Source: an uncultured Collinsella sp. (GTDB lineage Bacteria; Actinomycetota; Coriobacteriia; Coriobacteriales; Coriobacteriaceae). Taken from it: a stretch of DNA of 64,000 nt. The position numbers and the translations under genes were made by a program. Under the pieces are notes generated by a model that ran no database searches, was not told the origin of the DNA, and saw only the letters and a list, made by a program, of their open reading frames with translations. The number at the start of each line of letters is the position of its first letter. Position 1 is the first letter of the stretch. Shown piece after piece: positions 17,509 to 25,406 of the stretch. The stretch covers positions 6,399-70,398 of the forward strand of contig UQLD01000013.1 in assembly GCA_900541855.1 (NCBI GenBank). Direction: 5' to 3'.

Positions 17509-18132
17509 ATGAAGGTTCTTTTGGTCAATGGCAGCCCCAAGGCAAACGGCAACACCGCCCGCGCACTCGCCGAAGTCGCCGAGCAACTCAATGCCGAAGG
17601 CATTGATACCGAGGTGTTTCAGCTGGGCACCAAGCCCATTCGCGACTGCATTGGCTGTGGTCAGTGCGGCAAGCTCGATTGCCGCTGCACCTTTGACGAT
17701 GACGTGGTGAACGAGCTGATCGCTGCCGCCGAGCAGGCAGATGGCTTTGTCTTTGGCTCGCCCGTCTACTATGCGCACCCCAGCGGCCGCATCCTTTCGG
17801 CCCTCGATCGCGCCTTCTATGCAGGCGGGCATGCCTTTGAGCACAAACCCGGCGCCGCGGTCGCCGTCGCCCGTCGCGGCGGTACGTCGACCACCTTCGA
17901 TGTGCTCAATAAGTACTTCACCATCAACCAGATGCCCGTGGTTGCCTCCACGTACTGGAACAACGTGTTTGGTCGCGTGCCCGGCGACGCCAATGGGGAC
18001 GCCGAGGGCCTTGCCACCATGCGCAACATCGGCAAAAACATGGCCTGGCTCCTTCGCTGTATCGAGGCAGGACAGGCCGCCGGCATCAACGCACCCGAGG
18101 CAGATCGAGCAACGACCAACTTCATCAGGTAG
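17509..18132 (+). CDS. Flavodoxin-fold NAD(P)H-dependent FMN reductase family protein
   Basis: 207 residues. The N-terminal VLLVNGSPKANGNTARAL is the FMN phosphate loop, and FVFGSPVYYAHPSGRILSALDR is the second flavin motif. A cysteine cluster CIGCGQCGKLDCRC near residue 50 resembles that of iron-sulfur flavoproteins, though the spacing differs from ferredoxin. Likely a cytoplasmic electron-transfer flavoprotein. Start 17509 follows AGAGGGAG. The next gene begins 17 nt later, so they may form an operon. Confidence 0.85.
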   Translation: MKVLLVNGSPKANGNTARALAEVAEQLNAEGIDTEVFQLGTKPIRDCIGCGQCGKLDCRCTFDDDVVNELIAAAEQADGFVFGSPVYYAHPSGRILSALDRAFYAGGHAFEHKPGAAVAVARRGGTSTTFDVLNKYFTINQMPVVASTYWNNVFGRVPGDANGDAEGLATMRNIGKNMAWLLRCIEAGQAAGINAPEADRATTNFIR

Positions 18133-18149
18133 AACGGCGGAACAAATAC

Positions 18150-18491
18150 ATGAACGTGCAGATTTTTGGCACCAAAAAGTCCTTCGATACCAAGAAGGCC
18201 CAGCGCTATTTTAAGGAGCGCCGCATTAAGGTGCAGTTTATTGACCTTAAGGAAAAGGAGATGAGCAAGGGCGAGCTCACGAGCGTGATGCAGGCGGTCG
18301 GCGGCATCGACAAGCTGCTCAACCCCAAAGCCAAGGACGAGGAGACGCTCGCGCTCATTCAGCACCTCACCCCCAGTCAGCGCTTCGATAAACTGCTCGA
18401 GAACCAGCAGGTTCTGGCCGAGCCCATCGTGCGCAACGGCAAAAAGGCCACCGTCGGTTATTGCCCCGATGTATGGGGAGCCTGGGAGTAG
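18150..18491 (+). CDS. ArsC/Spx-family protein with Ser at the usual Cys position
   Basis: 113 residues of the ArsC/YffB thioredoxin-like fold: QIFGTKKSFDTKKAQRYFKE, FIDLKEKEMSKGEL, and the C-terminal LAEPIVRNGKKATVGY. The position after GTKK is normally the redox Cys; here the codon is TCC (Ser), one base from TGC. The protein is therefore unlikely to act as a Cys-based arsenate reductase. It follows the FMN reductase gene closely. Confidence 0.8.
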   Translation: MNVQIFGTKKSFDTKKAQRYFKERRIKVQFIDLKEKEMSKGELTSVMQAVGGIDKLLNPKAKDEETLALIQHLTPSQRFDKLLENQQVLAEPIVRNGKKATVGYCPDVWGAWE

Positions 18492-18577
18492 CTTGTGTTA
18501 TTTGCCGGCGCGTGGGTATAAGAGCAGGCGTTTGGCATATGATTCAGCTGTAAGCCATGTCTAACAAAGGAGGGCAC

Positions 18578-19708
18578 ATGCCCAACAAACCCGTGAAGAT
18601 CATCATGCTTACCGGATACCTCGGTGCCGGCAAGACCACGCTGCTCAACCACATCCTCGCTAACGACGGCGGCATCCGCGCCGCCGTGATTGTCAACGAC
18701 ATCGGCGAAATCAACGTCGATGCCAGCCTCATCGCTGACGGCGGCCTTTCCGAGACCGACGACCTCATCCCGCTCACCAACGGCTGCATCTGCTGCACGC
18801 TTTCGGATGACCTGGCCAACCAGCTGCAGGGCATCGCCGATTCGGGCAACTTCGACTACATCATCATCGAGGCCTCGGGCATTTGCGAGCCCATCCCCAT
18901 CGCCTACACCATCTCGAGCTTCTGCGACGAGGCCAAGGTGGGCGGCGAGCCCAAGCTTGCGCTCGACAACATCGTGGCCGTGGTCGACTGCGCCCGCATG
19001 TACGACGAGTTCAACGGCGGCCGCGACCTGCTGGCAGAGGATATCGACGAGGACGACATCGAGAGCCTGCTCATCCAGCAGATCGAGTTCTGCTCCACGC
19101 TGATCCTCAATAAGACCGATACCGTGACGCCCGAGCAGATCGCCGAGCTCAAGGCCATCGTGCGCAGCCTGCAGAAAGACGCCGTGATCATCGAGGCCCA
19201 AAACGGCGAGGTTCCCATGGAGGAACTGCTCGATACCGACCGCTTCGACTTTATGCGCGCCTACAACTCCGCTGCCTGGATCGAGGCCATGGAGCATCCC
19301 GAGGAGCACGACGACCCCGAGGTGCTCGAGTACGACATCGAGACCTTTGTTTACTCGCGCCGCAAGCCGTTTGACCTGCAGAAGTTCACCGATTTTGTTG
19401 AGCAGGAGTGGCCCGACGAGGTCATCCGCGTCAAGGGTCCGCTGTGGCAGACCGGCTATCCGGACATGTGCTACATGTTCGAGCAGGCTGGCCACCAGAT
19501 GCGCCTGATGGAGAACGGCCTGTTCGTTGACTCGGCACCCGAGGGCGAGAAGCAGAAGATCATCGACGAGAACCCCGAGATCATGCAAATTTGGGACGAC
19601 GAGACGGGCGACCGCATGACGAGCCTGTGCATCATCGGCCGTCACATGGACAAGGATGCGCTCATCGCCTCCCTCGATGCCTGCCTGACCGACTGGCACC
19701 GCGCCTAG
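18578..19708 (+). CDS. CobW/COG0523-family GTPase (metallochaperone type)
   Basis: 376 residues. Walker A GYLGAGKTTLLN, the metal-binding CICC motif in NGCICCTLSDDL, and NKTD for guanine specificity place it in the COG0523 family, which delivers Zn, Co or other metals using GTP. The C-terminal domain (about 255-370) is the CobW_C type (ETFVYSRRKPFDLQKF). Start 18578 has AAAGGAGG 4 nt upstream; the in-frame ATG at 18557 contains that site. The metal is unknown; no Zur site was recognised. Confidence 0.92.
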   Translation: MPNKPVKIIMLTGYLGAGKTTLLNHILANDGGIRAAVIVNDIGEINVDASLIADGGLSETDDLIPLTNGCICCTLSDDLANQLQGIADSGNFDYIIIEASGICEPIPIAYTISSFCDEAKVGGEPKLALDNIVAVVDCARMYDEFNGGRDLLAEDIDEDDIESLLIQQIEFCSTLILNKTDTVTPEQIAELKAIVRSLQKDAVIIEAQNGEVPMEELLDTDRFDFMRAYNSAAWIEAMEHPEEHDDPEVLEYDIETFVYSRRKPFDLQKFTDFVEQEWPDEVIRVKGPLWQTGYPDMCYMFEQAGHQMRLMENGLFVDSAPEGEKQKIIDENPEIMQIWDDETGDRMTSLCIIGRHMDKDALIASLDACLTDWHRA

Positions 19709-19747
19709 GTTTATCCAAGCGGGCATTTTTCCGCCTACGTAGCCGCC

Positions 19748-19780
19748 AAACCACCACGAAGGTGCCCTTCGTGGTGGTTT
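19748..19780 (+). terminator. Terminator after the CobW gene
   Basis: AAACCACCACGAAGG-tgc-CCTTCGTGGTGGTTT, a 15-bp perfect stem with T-rich 3' end. Confidence 0.9.
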
Positions 19781-19803
19781 TTCGTTCTAAGCCAAGGAGA
19801 TTC

Positions 19804-20403
19804 ATGTTCAATATCGTGCTGTATGCGCCCGAGATTCCAGCCAATACGGGCAATATCGGCCGCACCTGCGTGGTTACCGGCGCCCGCCTGCATCTGGTGG
19901 AGCCGCTGGGGTTTTCGCTCGACGACAAGACGGTGCGTCGCGCCGGACTGGGCTACTGGCAAAACTTAGACGTGACGACCTATGCCGACTGGGAGGACTT
20001 CCTTGCCCGCAACGGCCTCTCCCCCGCCGATGAGCGCCTGCACCTGCTGACTAAAAAGGCTCGTCGCACCTATGCGCAAAGCACCTATCGCGACGGCGAC
20101 TTCTTGGTCTTTGGCAGCGAGAGCTCGGGCATTCCCGAGCCACTGCTTGCCGCGGCGCCCGAGCGCTGCGAGCGCATCCCGATGCTGCGCGATTGCGACT
20201 CGCTTGATAACGCCGAGACTTGGGAAGCCCACGAGGTGTCGCTGGGGCATATCGAGGACGGCCATGAGGCCATCCTTCGGCAGGATATCTGCGGCAACTT
20301 CGTCAATCCGGACGACTACCGCATCAGCGCACTCAACCTCTCCAACAGCGCCGCCATCGTCCTCTACGAAGCCCTGCGCCAAACAGGCTTTGCCGGCATG
20401 TGA
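19804..20403 (+). CDS. trmL: tRNA (cytidine(34)-2'-O)-methyltransferase
   Basis: 199-residue SPOUT enzyme that methylates the wobble ribose of some leucine tRNAs. MFNIVLYAPEIPANTGNIGR at the start, FGSESSGIP in the middle and LNLSNSAAIVLYEALRQ at the end are the TrmL blocks. It is about 40 residues longer than E. coli TrmL, with the extra segment at about 133-175 (DNAETWEAHEVSLGHIEDG). Start 19804 follows AAGGAG. Its stop TGA lies inside a palindrome. Confidence 0.92.
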   Translation: MFNIVLYAPEIPANTGNIGRTCVVTGARLHLVEPLGFSLDDKTVRRAGLGYWQNLDVTTYADWEDFLARNGLSPADERLHLLTKKARRTYAQSTYRDGDFLVFGSESSGIPEPLLAAAPERCERIPMLRDCDSLDNAETWEAHEVSLGHIEDGHEAILRQDICGNFVNPDDYRISALNLSNSAAIVLYEALRQTGFAGM

Positions 20404-20428
20404 CAAAGGAACTGTCCCTTTGTCACAT
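20398..20428. terminator. CTGTCCC-core palindrome at the trmL stop
   Basis: ATGTGACAAAGG ... CCTTTGTCACAT, 12-bp arms around aactgtc. The left arm includes the trmL stop codon. Same family as 53189-53221 and 59375-59407. Confidence 0.6.
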
Positions 20429-20499
20429 TCAAGCGCCACGCCGACGGCACACACGCCTAATTGATGCTCTAGATAAAGAGCCCTCACTTTTAATCAGAA

Positions 20500-20523
20500 T
20501 TAACTAAAGTAAAATGAAGTTAA
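20500..20523. promoter_or_regulatory. TTAACT-N12-AGTTAA site before the AAA ATPase gene
   Basis: A 6-bp inverted repeat with a 12-nt AT-rich spacer containing TAAAAT, a possible -10 hexamer. It lies about 25 nt before the start and is a candidate promoter with an overlapping operator. Confidence 0.35.
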
Positions 20524-20547
20524 ACGGCGGTGTGAAAGGAGAGTCTT

Positions 20548-21648
20548 GTGAAATATCTCGAGAACCCGTTTACCCCCAGTTTTGGTGAGGTTCCTGCCCA
20601 TCTCGCTGGCAGACAACAGATTATTCGGGATTTGGACCGTGCCTTCTTGAGCCAGCGCAGGCGCCCAGAATTGACCTCGATCTTCTCAGGCGCGCGTGGA
20701 ACCGGTAAAACCGCTCTCATGTCGTCGCTCGCGACAAGGGCGGAATCCCACGGCTGGATTGCCGTAAAGACAACCGCGCTCCCGGGAATGCTTGAGGAAA
20801 TCGAGTTCGGGGCGAAACGTGCTGCCGGCCATCTTATCGACCCGTCTAAGAACTTCGAAGTCACCGGTCTCGGAATTGCACCGCTCGGCAGTATCGAGGT
20901 CAATCGCGTTCACGATGCCTCAACCTGGCGTTATCGCATGAGCGACATCATCGACCAGCTCAACGAGGCGGGCACCGGTCTGCTCGTCACGGTTGACGAG
21001 GTAGACCCGACACTCGACGAGATGATTCAGCTCGCAGCGACGTATCAGCACTTTGTGACCGATGGGAAACGCGTCGCGCTGCTCATGGCGGGGCTTCCCA
21101 ACAACGTCTCGACGTTGCTGAACCACAAGACGGTCTCGTTCCTTCGCCGCGCCCAACAATATCATCTGGGTCGCATTGCCGACTATGACGTACGCGAGGC
21201 CTTGATTCGCACAATCCAGGAAAACGATCGCCTGGCAGATGCTGAGGGAATCGATAGAGCCGTTCGCTCGATCTCTGGTTTTCCCTTCCTATTGCAACTC
21301 GTAGGCTACCGTGCCTGGGATCTCACAAGCGATTCGAAGGAAATCTCGTCACGCGACTTTGACCTGGGAATCAAAATCGCGCGCGACGAGATGGACGACC
21401 GAATCCTCGCGGCAACCTATCGGGAACTCACTGCAGAGGACAAGCGATTCCTCATCGCCATGCTCGATGACGAGGAAGAGTCCACCACCGCTGACCTTGT
21501 CGAGCGCCTTAAGCGTTCGCCGCAGCAGGTCTCCCGCTACCGACGCCGCATGATAGATGCCGGCATCATCGGGGAACGAGGACGAGGGCTCGTCGCATTT
21601 GAATTGCCATTCTTCCGCGACTATCTCGCCGCTCAATGCGTGAAATAA
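20548..21648 (+). CDS. AAA ATPase with C-terminal winged helix (ORC/archaeal ATPase-like)
   Basis: 366 residues. NPFTPSFGEVPAHLAGR opens a P-loop ATPase: Walker A GARGTGKT (48-55), Walker B LLVTVDEVD (D150, E151). SFLRRAQQYHLGRI and SGFPFLLQLVGY are sensor/lid regions. The last 70 residues form a winged helix (TTADLVERLKRSPQQVSRYRRRMIDAG). GTG start with AAAGGAG. Paralogous to the ATPase at 24195-25313, on the other side of uvrA. Function unknown; DNA-linked stress or defence roles are possible. Confidence 0.85.
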   Translation: MKYLENPFTPSFGEVPAHLAGRQQIIRDLDRAFLSQRRRPELTSIFSGARGTGKTALMSSLATRAESHGWIAVKTTALPGMLEEIEFGAKRAAGHLIDPSKNFEVTGLGIAPLGSIEVNRVHDASTWRYRMSDIIDQLNEAGTGLLVTVDEVDPTLDEMIQLAATYQHFVTDGKRVALLMAGLPNNVSTLLNHKTVSFLRRAQQYHLGRIADYDVREALIRTIQENDRLADAEGIDRAVRSISGFPFLLQLVGYRAWDLTSDSKEISSRDFDLGIKIARDEMDDRILAATYRELTAEDKRFLIAMLDDEEESTTADLVERLKRSPQQVSRYRRRMIDAGIIGERGRGLVAFELPFFRDYLAAQCVK

Positions 21649-21652
21649 GCAT

Positions 21653-21687
21653 CAATGAGGCAAAGGGGCTGTCCCTTTGCCTCATTG
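21653..21687. terminator. Bidirectional terminator with CTGTCCC core
   Basis: CAATGAGGCAAAGGG-gctgt-CCCTTTGCCTCATTG, 15-bp perfect arms, exactly filling the gap between the convergent ATPase and uvrA stops. Confidence 0.75.
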
Positions 21688-21688
21688 T

Positions 21689-24202
21689 CTATAGGTAGCG
21701 GCCGGTAATGCTCTTGGAGCAGGCTGCGATGTCGCTCGGCGTGCCAGCACAGACGATTTGCCCGCCCGCGTCGCCACCGCCCGGACCCATGTCGATCACG
21801 TAATCGGCGTTACGGATAAGGTCGAGATCGTGTTCGATCACGATAACCGTGGCGCCCTTGGCAACGAGGCCGTCGAACACACTCAGCAACACCTGAACAT
21901 CGAGCGGATGCAGGCCGATCGTGGGCTCGTCGAATACGAATACGGCATCATCCTGCACGCGACCCATCTCGCTCGCAAGCTTAAGACGCTGCGCCTCGCC
22001 GCCCGAGAGCGCCGGTGTGGGCTCACCGAGTGTGAGATAGCCCAGGCCCAGGTCGTGCAAGGTCTGCAAGCGCGCCTGAACCTTCTTGAGTCCCACCGTG
22101 GCGTCGAGGGCCTCGTCCACACTCATGTCCATGAGCTGCGGCAACGTAAGCAGACTCCCGTCCTTGCCCTCGCGATGGATATGCGAAGCCGCGTCTGCAT
22201 AACGCGAGCCGCGACATGCCGGGCAGACGATCTCGACGTCGGGCAAAAACTGCACGTCGAGCGATATCGAGCCCGTGCCGTCACACGTAGGGCAGCGCAA
22301 GGCGCCAGTGTTGTAACTGAAGGCGCCCGCCTTGTAGCCGGCTGCCTTGGCTTCGGGCGTACGGGCGAAGGCGCGACGCAGCTCATCATGGATGTCGGCA
22401 TAAGTCGCCACCGTCGAGCGCACGTTGGCGCCGATGGGAGTGGCGTCAATCAGGTTGGCGCGGGCAATGCCTTCGGCATCGACCCAGCGCACGTGTCTTG
22501 GCAGACGCTCGCCATCTGCCTGCGCCTTGAGTGCCGGAATGAGCGTCTCAAGCACCAGCGTCGTCTTGCCCGAACCCGAAACGCCCGTCACCGCAACGAG
22601 ACGGCCGCGCGGGATATCGACTTCGAGCGGTTTGACGGTATGGATGGTATCGGTTGCCATACGGATGTGGCCCTGGTCGAACATTTCCTCGTCAGTCACC
22701 TGCGGACGCAAGCGCTTGGGCTCGGCGCGCAAAAACGGGGCGATGCGGCTGCCCTGCGATTGCTCGACCTCGTCTACCGTGCCAGCGGCAATCACATTAC
22801 CACCACCCGCTCCGGCAACGGGGCCCATCTCGACCAGATAGTCGGCTTCCACCAGTACGCGCGTATCGTGGTCGACAACAACCACGGTGTTGCCGTCATC
22901 CACCAGATCGCGCATCACGCCCACCAAGCCGTCGACATTGGCGGGATGCAAGCCGATCGAAGGCTCGTCCAGCACATAGAGCACGCCCGTCGATCGGTTG
23001 CGCACCACGCGGGCGAGTTGCACGCGCTGGCGCTCACCCGTGGAGAGCGTGGCACCAGCGCGGTCGAGTGAAAGGTAATCGAGACCCAAGTCGACCAGGC
23101 GACGGGCCGCGCCCAAAAATGAATCGCAGATATCCATCGCCATGGGCCGCATCTCGACCGGCAAGGATGAGGGCACCCCGCGCACCCACTCGACCGCATC
23201 ACCAAGCGTCATGGCCCCGGCCTGTGCCAGATTGATACCGCGCACCTGAGGCTGGCGCGCAGCCTCGGAGAGACGCGTGCCGCCGCAATCGCGGCATGCC
23301 CCCTCGCGCAAAAAGCGTGCAACGCGTTTGAGGCCCTTGTCGTCCTTAACCTTGGCGAGCGCATTCTCAACGGTATAGACGGCGTTGTAATAGGTAAAGT
23401 CGAGCGGCGTGGCGCCCTCGCCGTTTTTGGGAACGTAGAGAATGTGCTTCTTAACCGCCGGACCGTGGAACACGATGTCGCGCTCTTGAGGCGTGAGCTG
23501 GTTAAACGGCACGTCGGTGCGCACGCCCATCTCGCCGGCGACCTGCTTCATCAAATCCCACATGAGCGTACCCCAGGGAAGCACCGCACCTTCGTTGATG
23601 GTCTTTGACTCGTCGGGCACCAGGCTCGCCTCGTCCACCTCGCGCATGACACCGGTGCCGCCACAGGTGGGGCATGCACCGCCACTGTTAAAGGCAAGGT
23701 CCTCGGCGCTCGGAGCGTAGAACTCGCGGTCGCACGTCGGACACGTGAGCGACAGGCCAGCCGCTACGTTGAGGCTTGGCTCCACACGCGCCCCGCAATG
23801 CGGGCACACGTGATGGGCGCAACGGCTAAAGAGCAGACGCAGGCTGTTGTTGAGCTCGGTCATGGTGCCAAAGGTGGAGCGCACGCCCGGCACGCTCGGA
23901 CGCTGGTGCAGCGCGAGCGCCGCCGGTACGTGCAATACCTCATCCACCTGAGCGTGCTCGGCCTGCGTCAAACGACGGCGGGTATAAGTGCTGAGTGCTT
24001 CCAAGTAGCGACGCGAGCCCTCGGCATAAAGAACCCCCAGCGCCAGCGAACTCTTGCCCGAACCCGATACGCCGGCAATGCCCACGAGCTTTCCCAGCGG
24101 AATATCGATATCGATGTCCTTGAGGTTGTGTACGCGCGCGCCGCGCACCTCGATAGCCTGCGGGCTCATCTTCTGTTCCGTCACCTTTATCACCCTACTC
24201 AT
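21689..24202 (-). CDS. UvrA-like excinuclease ATPase, short (UvrA2-type)
   Basis: 837 residues against about 940 for canonical UvrA. Two ABC ATPase halves: Walker A GVSGSGKSS (N) and GVSGSGKTT (C), signature loops LSTGERQRVQLARV and LSGGEAQRLKLASE, and Walker B VLDEPSIGLHP and VFDEPTIGLHP. Zinc-finger cysteine pairs (CPHC, CPTC, CPACRGSRY) are present. The shorter length suggests a reduced UvrB-binding or insertion region, as in UvrA2 proteins linked to drug or DNA-damage tolerance. Its ATG overlaps the end of the upstream ATPase gene by 8 nt, so translation is coupled; ATG 24169 is an alternative start. Confidence 0.9.
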   Translation of the reverse strand: MSRVIKVTEQKMSPQAIEVRGARVHNLKDIDIDIPLGKLVGIAGVSGSGKSSLALGVLYAEGSRRYLEALSTYTRRRLTQAEHAQVDEVLHVPAALALHQRPSVPGVRSTFGTMTELNNSLRLLFSRCAHHVCPHCGARVEPSLNVAAGLSLTCPTCDREFYAPSAEDLAFNSGGACPTCGGTGVMREVDEASLVPDESKTINEGAVLPWGTLMWDLMKQVAGEMGVRTDVPFNQLTPQERDIVFHGPAVKKHILYVPKNGEGATPLDFTYYNAVYTVENALAKVKDDKGLKRVARFLREGACRDCGGTRLSEAARQPQVRGINLAQAGAMTLGDAVEWVRGVPSSLPVEMRPMAMDICDSFLGAARRLVDLGLDYLSLDRAGATLSTGERQRVQLARVVRNRSTGVLYVLDEPSIGLHPANVDGLVGVMRDLVDDGNTVVVVDHDTRVLVEADYLVEMGPVAGAGGGNVIAAGTVDEVEQSQGSRIAPFLRAEPKRLRPQVTDEEMFDQGHIRMATDTIHTVKPLEVDIPRGRLVAVTGVSGSGKTTLVLETLIPALKAQADGERLPRHVRWVDAEGIARANLIDATPIGANVRSTVATYADIHDELRRAFARTPEAKAAGYKAGAFSYNTGALRCPTCDGTGSISLDVQFLPDVEIVCPACRGSRYADAASHIHREGKDGSLLTLPQLMDMSVDEALDATVGLKKVQARLQTLHDLGLGYLTLGEPTPALSGGEAQRLKLASEMGRVQDDAVFVFDEPTIGLHPLDVQVLLSVFDGLVAKGATVIVIEHDLDLIRNADYVIDMGPGGGDAGGQIVCAGTPSDIAACSKSITGRYL

Positions 24203-25313
24203 GCCATAAAATGCGGTCGCGGATATACTCGCCCAGCATGGGCACGGTAAATCGGACGAGGCCGTATCCGGCAGCCTCGATGACGCGCTCGCGAATCAGG
24301 CTTGCGCGATATTTACTCGCCCAGCTCTGGGTGCGATCGCAGCGCTCAATGATATCCGCCATGCGCGTCGGTTTACCCTCGTCAGCAGCCATGGCCTCGA
24401 TAAAGAGGCGTTGTGGACTGCGCAGCCCGTAATACAGAGGCGCGTCAACCGCTTCGTAGAACTCGGAGACGGCATCCGCATGGCCATCCTCGACATCGCG
24501 TTCTTCAATGACCCGCGAGTCACGCCGGACAGCAGCCCGCCACATGTAATATCCCACCAGCTGGACCATATAGGGATGCCCCATGCTCCTGCGCGCCGCA
24601 AGGTCCGCCGTCCCCGCATCAACGCAAAGACCAGCGCCTTTGACCGTCTGGATATATGAATCGCGCACCTTGGGCAAAGAAATCGCCCCCAGCGTACGCT
24701 GCTGGGCGCGCCGCAAAAACGTCACGCTCGGCTCTTCGAGCAAGTCATCAACCATGCTGGGCAAACCGGCGAACACTAGCGCAAGGCCGCGCTGGTCGCT
24801 ATCGGACAAGCCCGTGGCATCCTGGTCTCCGAGCACCTGCTGATAGAGAACGGCAAGAGCCGCCAGCTCCTCGATAGACGCAGATTGAGCCTCGTCAATC
24901 GCAAACAGTATGCCCTTGCCTGGACCGAGCTTCTTGAGACGCTCGTTGACCAGCCCTCGCAACGTCTCGCCCTTTGCCCGCGCCGCCTCGACCGACATCC
25001 GGCCAAACGACGGCCCGAATTCCATTGACGTCACAACGGGTTTATTCGAGCGAAGCGCGTCGGCCAGGCGGTCGCACAAGCCAAGCGAAGCGGAATCGGA
25101 GACAACCGCCCATCCGCGCTCGCTGGCTAGACGTTGCAGCTCCCGCAGGAGAACCGTCTTGCCGCAGCCGCGATTTCCCGTAATGAGCATGAGCCTGCCC
25201 GGCGCTCCGGCGCCGTTGTCGAGTCCTTCCTCAAAATCTTCGATGACCGGCTCTCGACCGATGAGCATCGGAGGCCGCTTGCCTGCCGTTGGCTTAAAGG
25301 GATTTGGATTCAT
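24195..25313 (-). CDS. AAA ATPase co-transcribed with short uvrA
   Basis: 372 residues. Opens MNPNPFKPTAGKRPPMLIGR, then Walker A GNRGCGKT (46-53), Walker B ILFAIDEAQ (D140, E141), SVTFLRRAQQRTLGAISL and MGHPYMVQLVGYYMW, and a C-terminal winged helix. It is clearly paralogous to the 20548-21648 protein in length and motif order. The stop overlaps the uvrA start, giving a two-gene operon. Three direct repeats in the leader suggest dedicated regulation. A partnership between this ATPase and the UvrA-like protein is inference. Confidence 0.85.
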   Translation of the reverse strand: MNPNPFKPTAGKRPPMLIGREPVIEDFEEGLDNGAGAPGRLMLITGNRGCGKTVLLRELQRLASERGWAVVSDSASLGLCDRLADALRSNKPVVTSMEFGPSFGRMSVEAARAKGETLRGLVNERLKKLGPGKGILFAIDEAQSASIEELAALAVLYQQVLGDQDATGLSDSDQRGLALVFAGLPSMVDDLLEEPSVTFLRRAQQRTLGAISLPKVRDSYIQTVKGAGLCVDAGTADLAARRSMGHPYMVQLVGYYMWRAAVRRDSRVIEERDVEDGHADAVSEFYEAVDAPLYYGLRSPQRLFIEAMAADEGKPTRMADIIERCDRTQSWASKYRASLIRERVIEAAGYGLVRFTVPMLGEYIRDRILWHE

Positions 25314-25348
25314 GTCGGCCTCCTCGGATCGGTAAACCCTGGTAACAG

Positions 25349-25375
25349 TTATACCAACTTATACCGAGTTATACC
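25349..25375. promoter_or_regulatory. Three TTATACC direct repeats, 10-bp period
   Basis: TTATACC at 25349, 25359 and 25369, spaced one helical turn apart, 36 nt upstream of the ATPase start. Helically phased direct repeats usually mark cooperative repressor or activator binding. Confidence 0.5.
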
Positions 25376-25406
25376 AATTAAATGCGGCAAAGAGTCTGAC
25401 TCTCTA

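Noticed and set aside
24169..24202. Frameshift joining the ATPase and uvrA genes
   Set aside because: The 8-nt overlap has a proper stop and a separate ATG in another frame, a normal translational coupling.
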